NCBI RefSeq assembly: GCF_003319105.1
Contig: NZ_QOHH01000014.1
Coordinates: 55,025 to 119,024 of the forward strand
DNA: 64,000 nt
Origin: Blastococcus sp. TF02-09
GTDB taxonomy: Bacteria; Actinomycetota; Actinomycetes; Mycobacteriales; Geodermatophilaceae
Direction of reading: 5' to 3'
The first letter of the stretch is position 1; every line of letters starts with the position of its first letter. Below the pieces are notes generated by a model that did no database searches, was not told the DNA's origin, and saw nothing but the letters and a program-made list of their open reading frames with translations. The translations under genes and the position numbers were made by a program. This document shows positions 31,149 through 39,716 of this stretch, in pieces.

Positions 31149-32240
31149 TCACCCCGGCCGGACGCGCAGCCCGAGGGCCACCACCGGGACGACGGCGAGC
31201 ACCAGCAGCGCCGTCGCGGCCGCACCGCCCAGGGCCCAGGCGGCGAACGCGAGGACGCCGGCCACCTCCACGCCCACGCCGGCGACCGAGGTGACCGTGG
31301 CGCGGGCGGAGCCCTCGATGCGCTCCTGCAGCCGTGCCTCGGCCGCGACCAGCACCGCCAGGTACAGCCCGTAGGCCAGGGCGAGCGCGGCGACCGCGCC
31401 CGGGCCGGGCAGCACCGCCGACACCCCCAGCAGCAGCCCGGCGAGCGCCAGCACCGCGGGCAGCACGCCGGCGGGAAGCTCGTCGGCCCGCCCCCCGGCC
31501 GCCGCGCCGGCCGCTCCGGCCAGGGCGATGGCGAGGACCGCGACGGGCACCGCGCCGGTCGGCACGCCCCGCTCGGCGGCCAGCACGGGGAAGTACTCCT
31601 CCATCGCGTCCAGCCCGCCGACCAGCGCGACCGCGCCCACGGCGATCCGCAGCGGCGCGTGCCGGGCCACCTGCGCGGCGCCCGCCCGCAGCGTCCCCCC
31701 GCCCGCCCGCTCGCGCGGGGGCTCGGGGAAGCGCAGCGCGAGCGCCCCGGCGGCCAGGCTGACCGCCGCGCTCGTCCAGGCCACCAGCCCGAACCCGCCG
31801 ACGGCGTGCAGCGCGGCCGCCGCCAGCGCCGTGGGCACCTGGACCAGCAGCTCCGCGGCGGTCATCCGTCCGTTGACCCGGGCGAACGCCTCCTCGGCCC
31901 CGACCGCGCGCAGGCCGTCGTAGACCAGCGCCTCCGCGGTGCCCGAGTGCAGCGCGCTCGCGAGCCCCCACAGCGCGAAGCCGGCCGCGAAGCCCGCCGT
32001 CTCCGGTGCCACCGCCCAGAGACCGAAGGCGGCCGCCTGCAGCACCGCGCCGCAGACCAGCACGCCCCGGCGCGACCACCGGTCGGCCAGCGCTCCGGCG
32101 GGCACCTCGGCCAGCACCGCGGTGACCGACCAGACCGCGAACAGTGCCGAGATCTCCGCCGTCGACAGGCCGGTGTCCAGGAACAGCAGCGCGTACAGCG
32201 GGTAGAGGGGCACGAACTCGGAGAGCGCGGCCCAGCTCAC
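31149..32240 (-). CDS. MFS transporter
   Basis: A 363-residue membrane protein of the major facilitator superfamily with about 11-12 hydrophobic segments. The first cytoplasmic loop motif is present as GALADRWSRRGVLVCGAV. A central charged loop (RFPEPPRERAGGG) separates the two halves. It is shorter than the usual 400 residues, and the chosen GTG starts right at the first helix; just upstream the frame is closed by a stop, so a missing N-terminus through an early frameshift cannot be excluded. It is convergent with the YczE-like gene. Substrate unknown. Confidence 0.82.
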   Translation of the reverse strand: MSWAALSEFVPLYPLYALLFLDTGLSTAEISALFAVWSVTAVLAEVPAGALADRWSRRGVLVCGAVLQAAAFGLWAVAPETAGFAAGFALWGLASALHSGTAEALVYDGLRAVGAEEAFARVNGRMTAAELLVQVPTALAAAALHAVGGFGLVAWTSAAVSLAAGALALRFPEPPRERAGGGTLRAGAAQVARHAPLRIAVGAVALVGGLDAMEEYFPVLAAERGVPTGAVPVAVLAIALAGAAGAAAGGRADELPAGVLPAVLALAGLLLGVSAVLPGPGAVAALALAYGLYLAVLVAAEARLQERIEGSARATVTSVAGVGVEVAGVLAFAAWALGGAAATALLVLAVVPVVALGLRVRPG

Positions 32241-32365
32241 CGCCAGCCGGGCCAGGGGCCGTGCCTGCGGTGGGAGTGCGGCGGGGAGTCATCGTCGGCG
32301 CATGGGGCGACGGTAGCCCCGCCGTCCCCCGCGCGCAGCTGCCTCCCGCGCGCACCGCTACCCTG

Positions 32366-32480
32366 TCCGGTGAAGGGGAGTAGCCCCCCGTCCGCTGGTC
32401 GACATGCTGGCGCGCCCGCTCGCGGGCCGCCCGGTCAGCGGGTCCGCGCCCGGCGCGGATGGGCGAGACCTTCGATCGCA
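32366..32480 (+). ncRNA. yybP-ykoY manganese riboswitch
   Basis: The two conserved halves of the yybP-ykoY aptamer are present: GAAGGGGAGTAGC at 32372-32384 and GGGCGAGACCTTCG at 32461-32474. P1 pairs GAAGG with CCTTC. Between them CCGCTG/CAGCGG and TCCGCGC/GCGCGGA hairpins fit the two internal stems, and GTCGACATGC matches the metal-binding side. This class senses Mn2+ and usually switches on Mn export. It lies about 70 bases before the TMEM165/GDT1 gene, which is the expected target. The intervening bases presumably form the expression platform; I could not decide whether control is transcriptional or translational. It occupies most of the 311-base gap between the MFS and GDT1 genes. Confidence 0.85.
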
Positions 32481-32551
32481 GCCATCCGTGCTGCCGGTCG
32501 GAGGCTGCCCTGGCTCCCGGCCGTCGGTGCCCCGCGGAAGTAGGAAACCTC

Positions 32552-33148
32552 GTGGTCCTCTCGGTCGTCCTGGCCGCGTTCGTGCTGGTGCTCCCCGTGG
32601 AGCTGCCGGACAAGACGCTCTTCGCCAGTCTGGTGCTGGCCACCCGCTATCCGCACTGGCCGGTGTTCGTGGGCGTCGGCGCGGCCTTCGGGCTGCAGGT
32701 GGCCATCGCGGTCACCGCGGGCTCGCTGCTGTCGCTGCTGCCGCAGGCGCTGGTGAGCGGCGTCGTCGCGGTGCTGTTCCTGGTCGGCGCGGTGATCCTG
32801 TGGCGCAGCGCCGAGAGCGGCCCCGAGGACGCCAGCGACGCCGCGGCCGGCAAGGAGGGCCGGTCGTTCCTGCGGGTGGCCGCCATCTCCTTCGGCGTCC
32901 TGTTCGCCGCGGAGTGGGGGGACCTGTCGCAGCTGGCCACCGCCGGGCTGGCCGCCCGCTACGACGAGCCGCTGTCGGTGTTCGTCGGGGCGTGGGCCGC
33001 GCTGCTCGTCGTCTCCGGGCTCGCCGTCTTCCTGGGCAAGAACCTCGCCGACCGGCTGCCCATCGCCCTCATCCGGCGGGTCGCGGCCGGCCTCTTCCTG
33101 GTGTTCGCGGTCGTGGCCGTCGTCGAGACGCTCCGCGCCCTCACCTGA
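32552..33148 (+). CDS. TMEM165/GDT1-family manganese/calcium transporter
   Basis: A 198-residue membrane protein with six predicted helices in two homologous halves. Each half carries the family's cation-binding signature: ELPDKT near residue 17 and EWGDLSQ near 120, against the usual E-x-G-D-K/R-T/S. Family members are cation/proton antiporters; bacterial ones export Mn2+. A yybP-ykoY riboswitch directly upstream supports a manganese efflux role and on-switching by excess Mn. The GTG at 32552 is chosen because AGGAA lies just upstream and the first helix begins at once; a longer ATG form would run into the riboswitch. Confidence 0.92.
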   Translation: MVLSVVLAAFVLVLPVELPDKTLFASLVLATRYPHWPVFVGVGAAFGLQVAIAVTAGSLLSLLPQALVSGVVAVLFLVGAVILWRSAESGPEDASDAAAGKEGRSFLRVAAISFGVLFAAEWGDLSQLATAGLAARYDEPLSVFVGAWAALLVVSGLAVFLGKNLADRLPIALIRRVAAGLFLVFAVVAVVETLRALT

Positions 33149-33180
33149 TCCGCGGGGTCGCCGGCCCTAGGTTGGCGGCC

Positions 33181-33627
33181 ATGGAGTTCCGGACGACGGT
33201 GACGCTCGCAGGCAAGACGGCCACGGGGCTGCAGGTGCCCGACGAGGTGGTGACGGCGCTGGGGGCCGGCAAGCGCCCGCCCGTCGTGGTCACCGTCGGC
33301 GGGCACACCTACCGCAGCACCGTCGCTCCGATGGGTGGCGCCTCCTGGATCCCGCTGGCCGCCGAGCACCGGGAGGCCGCGGGGCTGACCGCCGGCGACG
33401 AGGTCACCGTGGGGGTCGAGCTCGACGCCGCGCCGCGCGAGGTGGCGCTGCCCGACTACCTGGCGGCCGCCCTCGACGACGGCGCCCGGGCGTTCTTCGA
33501 CGGCCTGGCGCCCAGCCACCGCAAGGAGTGGGTCCGCTGGGTGGAGGAGGCGAAGAAGCCCGAGACCCGGGCCACGCGGATCGAGAAGACCGTGGCATCC
33601 CTGAGGGCCGGCCAGAAGACGCGGTAG
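33181..33627 (+). CDS. DUF1905 / YdeI-type protein
   Basis: A 148-residue cytoplasmic protein. Residues about 1-90 are a DUF1905 beta-barrel (EFRTTVTLAGKTATGLQVPDEVV, then YRSTVAPMGGASWIPLAAEHREAAG). The C-terminal part matches the YdeI/OmpD-associated segment with FFDGLAPSHRKEWVRWVEEAKKPETRATRIEK. The family is common in actinobacteria. Some members are annotated as bacteriocin-protection proteins, but a biochemical role is not established. It begins 32 bases after the GDT1 gene on the same strand. Confidence 0.85.
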   Translation: MEFRTTVTLAGKTATGLQVPDEVVTALGAGKRPPVVVTVGGHTYRSTVAPMGGASWIPLAAEHREAAGLTAGDEVTVGVELDAAPREVALPDYLAAALDDGARAFFDGLAPSHRKEWVRWVEEAKKPETRATRIEKTVASLRAGQKTR

Positions 33628-33636
33628 TCGCTTGAC

Positions 33637-33653
33637 CCTGACGCGACGTCAGG
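33637..33653 (+). promoter_or_regulatory. MerR-type operator between promoter elements
   Basis: CCTGACG-CGA-CGTCAGG is a perfect inverted repeat. It overlaps and follows TTGACC (33632-33637), a good -35 element. A weak -10 would lie 19 bases further, the long spacing typical of promoters remodelled by MerR proteins. The MerR gene starts about 40 bases on, so this is probably its autoregulatory site. Confidence 0.62.
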
Positions 33654-33691
33654 CTGTTGCCTTCTTCTCGTCACGAGGAGGGAGGACGCGG

Positions 33692-34444
33692 ATGTTCGTG
33701 GGCGAGGTCGCGGCGCTGACCGGCGTCACGGTGCGCACGCTGCACCACTACGAGCGCATCTCGCTGCTGGTGCCGTCCGGCCGCACGTCGGCCGGCTACC
33801 GGCAGTACTCGGCGGCCGATCTGGACCGGCTGCACCAGGTGCTGCTCTACCGCGAGCTCGGTTTCTCCCTCGAGGAGGTCGCGACCCTGCTCGACGACCC
33901 GTCCGCCGATACCGCCGAGCACCTGCGCCGCCAGCACCGGCTGCTGCGGGAGCGGCTGGAGCGGACGACGGCGATGGTCGCGGCCGTGGAGAAGGAGATG
34001 GAGGCACGGAGCATGGGGATCGCACTGACCCCGGAGGAGAAGTTCGAGCTGTTCGGCGAGCACTACTCCGAGGACTACGAGCGCGAGGCCGAGGAGCGCT
34101 GGGGCGACACCGAGGCGTGGGCGCAGTCGCAGCGGCGGACGGCGGCCTACACCACGGAGGACTGGGCCGGGATCCAGCAGGAGGCCGACGGCATCCACGG
34201 CCGGCTCGCCGAGGCACTGCGGGCCGGTGTGCCCGCCGACTCGGAGCAGGCCATGGACCTCGCCGAGGAGCACCGGCAGCACATCGTCCGGTGGTTCTAC
34301 GGCTGCTCGCCGGAGATGCACGCCGGCCTGGGCCGGATGTACGTCGAGGACGAGCGCTTCACGGCCACCTACGAGCGGATCGCTCCGGGCCTGGCGCAGT
34401 ACGTGAGCACCGCCGTCCAGGCCAACGCCGCGCGCCGGACCTGA
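33692..34444 (+). CDS. MerR-family regulator with TipAS drug-binding domain
   Basis: A 250-residue regulator. The N-terminal MerR winged helix covers about 1-70 (MFVGEVAALTGVTVRTLHHYERISLLVPSGRTSAGYRQYS), followed by a dimerising coiled coil to about 115. The TipAS domain fills about 125-245 (FGEHYSEDYEREAEERWGDTEAW; HRQHIVRWFYGCSPEMH). In Streptomyces, TipAL binds thiopeptide antibiotics through this domain and activates its own promoter. The ATG at 33692 has a strong GGAGG site. The TTGACC promoter with a palindrome in its 19-base spacer just upstream supports autoregulation. No multidrug target gene is obvious downstream except the FUSC-type protein. Confidence 0.92.
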   Translation: MFVGEVAALTGVTVRTLHHYERISLLVPSGRTSAGYRQYSAADLDRLHQVLLYRELGFSLEEVATLLDDPSADTAEHLRRQHRLLRERLERTTAMVAAVEKEMEARSMGIALTPEEKFELFGEHYSEDYEREAEERWGDTEAWAQSQRRTAAYTTEDWAGIQQEADGIHGRLAEALRAGVPADSEQAMDLAEEHRQHIVRWFYGCSPEMHAGLGRMYVEDERFTATYERIAPGLAQYVSTAVQANAARRT

Positions 34445-34532
34445 CCCTCGGCGGCGCCGTCGTCGCGGCAGAGACCGACGTCACCGCGGGCGGTCCGCGA
34501 ACTCGCCGCGGCAGGCCCCATCCTCGGACGGG

Positions 34533-35630
34533 ATGAGCAACCGCATCCTGGCGCTGCTGCGCGAACCCGGGGTCCAGCGTGGCGTACGTGCGGCGGTCGC
34601 CGCGGGGCTGGCCTGGCAGGTGGCGGTGCTGCTGCCGCCGATGCTGTCGGACTACGCCTACTACGCGCCGCTGGGCGCGGTCATCGCTGTGCTGCCCACG
34701 ATCGCCGACTCCGCCAGCGCCGCCTGGCGCAGCGTGCTGGCGATCCTCACCGGCTTCGCGCTGTCCGTGCTCGTCTACGAGCTCACCCAGGCGGTGCCCA
34801 GCGCGCTCACCGTCGCGGCGATCGTCGCGCTGGCGGTGCTGGTCGAGCAGCTGAAGCTCTGGCGGGAGCAGGCGAGCTGGGTCAGCTTCGCCGCCGTCCT
34901 CATGCTCACCGTCGGCCTGGACGATCCGGACACCTACGTGCTGCGCTACGCCGGGCTCACCATGCTCGGGGCGGTGATCGGCGTCCTCGTCACCACCGTC
35001 CTCTTCCCGCCGCTGCAGCTCACCCGCGCCGTGGAGCAGATCGGGGGCACCCGCGAGCTGCTGGCGCGGCACCTGGCCGACATCGCGGCGACCCTCCGCG
35101 ACGGCCGGGTGCCCGATCCCGACGAGTGGCGTGACCGCAACCGCAGGCTCGACCGCGCCCTGGACCGCATGCGGGACGCCGCGACCCGGGTCGAGCGGGC
35201 CCGCCGGGCCAATCCGCGCGCCCGCCGCTGGCAGGGCCGCGCGTCGGAGATCCGGGAGGAGGCCCGCGCCGTCGACCGGGTCGCCGTCCTGGTCGACGAC
35301 CTGACGTCGCTGGTGGTGGAGTTCCATCCGCACCGCCGCGGCATCGACCAGGTCGGCGCCGGCACCGGCTGGGTGCTCGCGGACACCCTCGACAGCCTTG
35401 CCGGCGTGGTCCGCACTCCGTACCACACGACCGACGGCTCGACCCCGGACGAGCGCGACGAGCAGATCACCCGCGCCGACGCCGCACTGCGCCGGCTGGT
35501 CGGCCTGCTGCGCCGGTCCACCGTCGAGGACGACGAGGGCTTCTTCGCCCTGGGCGCGGTGGCGGTCGGCGTCCGGCGCAGCCTGGCCGCCCTGCACGCC
35601 GAGCACCCGCGGGTTCTCACCCCCGCGTGA
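34533..35630 (+). CDS. FUSC/aromatic acid exporter-like membrane protein
   Basis: A 365-residue protein with about five or six N-terminal membrane helices (to about residue 160) and a long helical cytoplasmic part (about 165-360), the layout of the FUSC/ArAE family. Family motifs include VQRGVRAAVAAGLAWQVAVLL and YYAPLGAVIAVLPTIADSASAAWRSVLAILTG. Relatives export aromatic acids such as p-hydroxybenzoate or fusaric acid. It starts 88 bases after the TipA-like regulator on the same strand and may be under its control, but no second operator is obvious. It is convergent with the methyltransferase. Confidence 0.85.
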   Translation: MSNRILALLREPGVQRGVRAAVAAGLAWQVAVLLPPMLSDYAYYAPLGAVIAVLPTIADSASAAWRSVLAILTGFALSVLVYELTQAVPSALTVAAIVALAVLVEQLKLWREQASWVSFAAVLMLTVGLDDPDTYVLRYAGLTMLGAVIGVLVTTVLFPPLQLTRAVEQIGGTRELLARHLADIAATLRDGRVPDPDEWRDRNRRLDRALDRMRDAATRVERARRANPRARRWQGRASEIREEARAVDRVAVLVDDLTSLVVEFHPHRRGIDQVGAGTGWVLADTLDSLAGVVRTPYHTTDGSTPDERDEQITRADAALRRLVGLLRRSTVEDDEGFFALGAVAVGVRRSLAALHAEHPRVLTPA

Positions 35631-35635
35631 GCCGC

Positions 35636-36430
35636 TCAGACGCGGATGAGCAGCTCGCCGTGCATCATCCCGAGCCAGCCGTCGTCGGCGTCCCGCCAGG
35701 CCCGCCACGCATCGGCGAGCTCGGCCAGCCCGTCCGGCGTCGCCAGCCCGTAGCCGACCGCCTGCTCGGCGAAGGACGACGCCGTCGCGCGGCCGGCCCA
35801 CGAGGTGCCCCACCACTCCCGCTCCTGCGGCGAGGCATAGCACCAGGACGACGTCGTCGCGGTGAGGTCCCGCAGCCCGGCGGCGTGCGCCCACGAGACG
35901 AGCCGGCGGCCGGCGTCGGGCTCGGCGTCGTTGGCGCGGGCGACGCCGTAGTACACCTCCAGCCAGCGGTCCAGCCCGGGGTTCGCCGGGAACCAGGTGA
36001 ACGTCGCGTAGTCCACGTCGCGGACCGCGATCAGCCCGCCGGGCCGGCACACCCGCGCCATCTCGCGCAGCGCGGCGACCGGGTCGGCGAGGTGCTGGAG
36101 CACCTGGTGGGCGTGCACGACGTCGAAGGAGGCGTCGGGCAGGTCGAGGGCGTAGACGTCGCCTACCTCGAACGTCACCTGCACGCCGGCGCGCTCCGCG
36201 GTGGCGCGGGCCTCCTCCAGCGGATCGGCGGAGGCGTCGAGCCCGAGCACGCGCCCCGGCGCCACCCGCGCGGCCAAATCGGCGGTGAGGGTGCCCGGCC
36301 CGCAGCCGACGTCGAGCAGGTCCAGGCCCGGGCGCAGGGAGGGCAGCAGGTAGGCCGCGGAGTTCTCGGCCGTGCGCCAGCGGTGCGACTGGAGGACGGG
36401 CTCGGCGTGCCCGTGCGTGTACGTGTCCAC
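35636..36430 (-). CDS. Class I SAM-dependent methyltransferase
   Basis: A 264-residue methyltransferase. The SAM-binding motif I is LLDVGCGPGTLT near residues 40-51, followed by the acidic end of beta-2 (VLGLDAS), motif post-I (FEVGDVYALDLPDASFDVV) and a motif III like LREMARVCRPGGLIAVRDVDY. It resembles UbiE/COQ5-type methyltransferases (the N-terminus YTHGHAEPVLQSHRWRTAENSA is common in this group), but the acceptor is not predictable. The GTG at 36430 is favoured by that conserved start. It is convergent with the FUSC gene and lies downstream of glpD with a 62-base gap. Confidence 0.88.
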   Translation of the reverse strand: MDTYTHGHAEPVLQSHRWRTAENSAAYLLPSLRPGLDLLDVGCGPGTLTADLAARVAPGRVLGLDASADPLEEARATAERAGVQVTFEVGDVYALDLPDASFDVVHAHQVLQHLADPVAALREMARVCRPGGLIAVRDVDYATFTWFPANPGLDRWLEVYYGVARANDAEPDAGRRLVSWAHAAGLRDLTATTSSWCYASPQEREWWGTSWAGRATASSFAEQAVGYGLATPDGLAELADAWRAWRDADDGWLGMMHGELLIRV

Positions 36431-36492
36431 GCGGTCAGTCCTACTCCGCCGTCCCATCCAGCGGAACCCGGTTCCCACGGCGTGAGACGGAA

Positions 36493-37995
36493 TCAGGTCT
36501 CGTCGGCGAGCACCTGCTCCGCGACCGGAACGGCCCGGGCCCGGTCGGCGGACACCAGGCCGACGCGGGTCCGCCGGTCCAGCAGGTCGGACACGGTGCG
36601 CGCGCCCTCGTGCCGGACGGCGAACCGCAGCTCGCCCACCGTCTCCGGCCGCCCCGCCACCACGAGGTCGGGTCCGAGCGCCGCCACCTCCGGCGCGTCG
36701 GTGCCGTAGCGGGCGACCAGCCGCGCGGGCGCGGTCAGCCCGTCGAGCACCGGCCGCGGCGCCGCGCCGACCAGGGGCAGCCGGGCCGTCGTCGAGCGCG
36801 CGGTCCCGCCCAGCCGCGCGACGACGGCGTCGACGGTCTCCTCGGCCATGGCGCGGTAGGTGGTCAGCTTGCCCCCGACGACGGTGAGGACCGGTCCGTC
36901 CCACGTGAGCAGGTGCTTCCGGGAGAGGTCCGCGGTGGCGTCGCCGGGCCCGCTGCCGGCGGCCTCGGGCAGCACCAGCGGGCGGTACCCGGCGTAGGTG
37001 CCGACCAGGTCCTCGCGGGTGAGCGACTCGGCGAGCACCTGGTTGACCGTGTCGAGCAGCTGCCGCACCTCGGCGTCGGAGGGCTGCGGGTCGTCGTCGG
37101 GCACCGGGCCCTCGACCGGCTCGTCGGTGATGCCCAGGTAGACCAGCCCGTCGGCCTGCGGGAGCGCGAAGACGTACCGCGACCGCGAGCCCGGCAGCGG
37201 CACGGTCAGCGCGGCCGACGGCGAGCCGAGCCGGTCGGCCCGCAGCACCAGGTGCGAGCCGCGCGAGGGCACCAGCCGGATGCCGGGGGCCAGCCGCTGC
37301 GCCCACACCCCGGCCGCGTTCACCACCGTGCGCGCCCGCAGGGTCAGGGCCTCGCCGTCGACGTCCGCGTGCACGTCGGCGCCGTCCACCCCGGTGACCG
37401 TCGCGCCGGTGAGCACCCGCGCGCCGTACGCCGCCGCGGTGCGGGCCAGCGCCACCACCAGCCGGGCGTCGTCGCTGAGCTGCCCGTCCCAGAAGACGAC
37501 ACCGCCCCGACCCGGCCGCACCGCGGGCACCAGCCGGCCGACGTCGTCGGCGCCCACCCGCCGGGTCGGGGGCAGCGAGCCGCGCCCGCCGGCGACGGAG
37601 AACCGCACGAGGTCGCCCAGGTGCCCGCCGAGGCCGCCGAGCGCGCTGACGTCCCGGCCCGCCGCGTCCGGGACGAGGAACGGCAGCCGCCCGACCAGGT
37701 GCGGGGCCGTGGTGCCCATGAGGACGGCGCGCTCGCGGGCGCTCTCCCGCGCCAGCCCGATCTCGCCGTGCGCGAGGTAGCGCAGCCCGCCGTGCACGAG
37801 CTTGGAAGACCAGCGGCTGGTGCCCGCGGCCAGGTCGGCGCGTTCGAGCAGCACCACCGAGAGCCCGCGGGCGGCGGCGTCGAGGGCGACCCCCGTGCCG
37901 GTCACCCCACCGCCCACCACGACGACGTCGACCAGCGAGCCGGCGACCTGCTCGAGGTCGCGTTCCCGCTGCTCGGGCGACAGGGAGCCGATCAC
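36493..37995 (-). CDS. glpD: Glycerol-3-phosphate dehydrogenase (FAD-dependent)
   Basis: Oxidises sn-glycerol 3-phosphate to dihydroxyacetone phosphate, passing electrons to quinone at the membrane. The 500-residue protein has the FAD dinucleotide fold near residues 21-52 (VDVVVVGGGVTGTGVALDAAARGLSVVLLE), the DAO-type body, RSSKLVHGGLRYL-like motif as SRWSSKLVHGGLRYLAHGE, and GGKLTTYRAMAEETVDAV near 380-400. A C-terminal helical DAO_C domain finishes the protein. The GTG at 37995 gives a normal length; a longer frame covers the divergent gene and is spurious. The divergent neighbour is an alkyl-DHAP-synthase-like flavoenzyme whose substrate family derives from DHAP, an interesting pairing. 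Confidence 0.92.
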   Translation of the reverse strand: MIGSLSPEQRERDLEQVAGSLVDVVVVGGGVTGTGVALDAAARGLSVVLLERADLAAGTSRWSSKLVHGGLRYLAHGEIGLARESARERAVLMGTTAPHLVGRLPFLVPDAAGRDVSALGGLGGHLGDLVRFSVAGGRGSLPPTRRVGADDVGRLVPAVRPGRGGVVFWDGQLSDDARLVVALARTAAAYGARVLTGATVTGVDGADVHADVDGEALTLRARTVVNAAGVWAQRLAPGIRLVPSRGSHLVLRADRLGSPSAALTVPLPGSRSRYVFALPQADGLVYLGITDEPVEGPVPDDDPQPSDAEVRQLLDTVNQVLAESLTREDLVGTYAGYRPLVLPEAAGSGPGDATADLSRKHLLTWDGPVLTVVGGKLTTYRAMAEETVDAVVARLGGTARSTTARLPLVGAAPRPVLDGLTAPARLVARYGTDAPEVAALGPDLVVAGRPETVGELRFAVRHEGARTVSDLLDRRTRVGLVSADRARAVPVAEQVLADET

Positions 37996-38033
37996 GACGA
38001 TCCATCCCGCTGGGGCACCGGCAGACTGTAGCC

Positions 38034-39695
38034 GTGTCCGAGCAGCCGGAACTGACGATCCAGGGATGGGGCCCGCACCCCACCGACACCGCAGGCGACC
38101 GCGCACCCGGGCTGGAGGAGACGGTGCCCAAGGCGGCCCGCCGCCACCTGGCACGCGAGCTCGGCTGGACGCCGCGGCACACGCCACCGGTGCCCGTGGC
38201 CGAGATCCGGCTGGCGCCCTCGCGGCTGCCCGAGCCCGCGCTCCGCGCGCTGGTCGAGCTGCTCGGCGAGGACAACGTGCGCACCGACCGGGAGTCGCGG
38301 CTGCTGCGCGCGGGCGGCAAGAGCTACCTGGACCTGCTGCGACGGCGGGCCGGAGACGCCAGCGACGCCCCCTGCGCGGTCGTCCTGCCCGGCACGACGG
38401 AGGAGACGGCGGCCCTGCTGGCCCTGTGCAGCGAGCACGACGTCGTCGTCGTCCCCTTCGGTGGCGGGACGAGCGTGGTCGGCGGCCTGGCCGGCGTGGA
38501 CCCCGACGACCGGCCGGCGGTCGCCCTCGACCTGCGCCGGATGGCGTCGGTGCAGGAGCTCGACATGCCCTCGTCCATCGTGACGGTGGGCCCGGGCATG
38601 CGCGGGCCGGCCCTCGAGGAGGAGCTGGGCCGGCAGGGCCTCACCCTCGGCCACCTGCCGCAGAGCTGGGAGTTCGCGACCATCGGCGGGTACGCCGCCA
38701 CCCGCAGCTCCGGGCAGGCCTCCACCGGGGTCGGGCGGTTCGACGACCTGGTCACCGGCCTGACCCTGGCCACGCCGTCGGGCGTCCTCGAGCTGGGTAA
38801 CCCGCCGGCGTCGGCCGCCGGGCCCGACCTGCTGGGCCTGGCGCTGGGCTCGGAGGGGACGCTCGGGGTGATCACCGGCGTGAGCCTGCGGGTCCGCCCG
38901 AAGCCGACGACGACGTCGTACGAGGGCTGGTCGTTCCGCACCTGGGCCGAGGGCCTGGCCGCGCTGCAGCGCCTCGCCCGGCACGACCTGCTGCCCGACG
39001 TCGTCCGCCTCTCCGACGTCGACGAGACGCGGGCCAACCTGCTCATGTCCGGCAGCGCCGGGGCCCGGGTCCTGCGCGGCACGCTCCGGGCGCGCGGGCG
39101 CGGCGAGGGCTGCCTGCTGGTCGTGGGCTGGGAGGGCCTGCCGGACAGCGTCCGGGCCCGCATCCGCGCCGGGTCGGCGCTGCTGCGGGAGGGCAAGGGC
39201 ATCCGGCTGGGCCGCAGCGTCGGCGAGTCGTGGCGCCGGCACCGGTTCGGGGCGCCCTACACCCGCGACACGCTGCTGGACGCCGGGCTGCTGGTGGAGA
39301 CGCTGGAGACGGCGGCGACCTGGGCGGCGCTGCCCACCGTCTACGACTCGGTCCGCCGGGCGCTGCGCGGCGCGCTCACCACCGGGGGACGCCGTCCGCT
39401 GGTCATGACGCACCTCTCGCACGGCTACCCGACCGGCGCCTCGCTCTACTTCACGGTGCTCGCCGACCGCGACGAGGAGCTGCCCATCCAGCAGTGGCTG
39501 GGCGCGAAGCGGGCCGCGACCGACGCGCTGCTGGCCGCCGGGGGCACGCTCACCCACCACCACGCGGTCGGGGCGGACCACCGGCCGTGGCTGGAGCGGG
39601 AGGTCGGCGCGCTCGGCGTGGAGGTGCTGCGCGCGGTCAAGACGCGGCTGGACCCCAAGGGCATCTGCAACCCGGGCGTCCTGCTCCCCGACTGA
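38034..39695 (+). CDS. FAD-binding oxidase, alkyl-DHAP synthase-like
   Basis: A 553-residue flavoprotein of the VAO/PCMH superfamily. The FAD-binding domain covers about 105-290, with VVPFGGGTSVVGG near 140-152, the pattern TVGPGMRGPALEEEL and TIGGYAATRSSGQASTGVGRFDDLV. The C-terminal FAD-linked oxidase domain ends with TRLDPKGICNPG, a hallmark of this group. It is most like alkylglycerone-phosphate synthases, which exchange the acyl chain of acyl-DHAP for an alkyl group in ether lipid synthesis. It is divergent from glpD, 38 bases apart. Ether lipids are not usual in this lineage, so the true substrate is open. Confidence 0.88.
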   Translation: MSEQPELTIQGWGPHPTDTAGDRAPGLEETVPKAARRHLARELGWTPRHTPPVPVAEIRLAPSRLPEPALRALVELLGEDNVRTDRESRLLRAGGKSYLDLLRRRAGDASDAPCAVVLPGTTEETAALLALCSEHDVVVVPFGGGTSVVGGLAGVDPDDRPAVALDLRRMASVQELDMPSSIVTVGPGMRGPALEEELGRQGLTLGHLPQSWEFATIGGYAATRSSGQASTGVGRFDDLVTGLTLATPSGVLELGNPPASAAGPDLLGLALGSEGTLGVITGVSLRVRPKPTTTSYEGWSFRTWAEGLAALQRLARHDLLPDVVRLSDVDETRANLLMSGSAGARVLRGTLRARGRGEGCLLVVGWEGLPDSVRARIRAGSALLREGKGIRLGRSVGESWRRHRFGAPYTRDTLLDAGLLVETLETAATWAALPTVYDSVRRALRGALTTGGRRPLVMTHLSHGYPTGASLYFTVLADRDEELPIQQWLGAKRAATDALLAAGGTLTHHHAVGADHRPWLEREVGALGVEVLRAVKTRLDPKGICNPGVLLPD

Positions 39696-39716
39696 TCCGC
39701 TCCAGCACCCCGCGAC

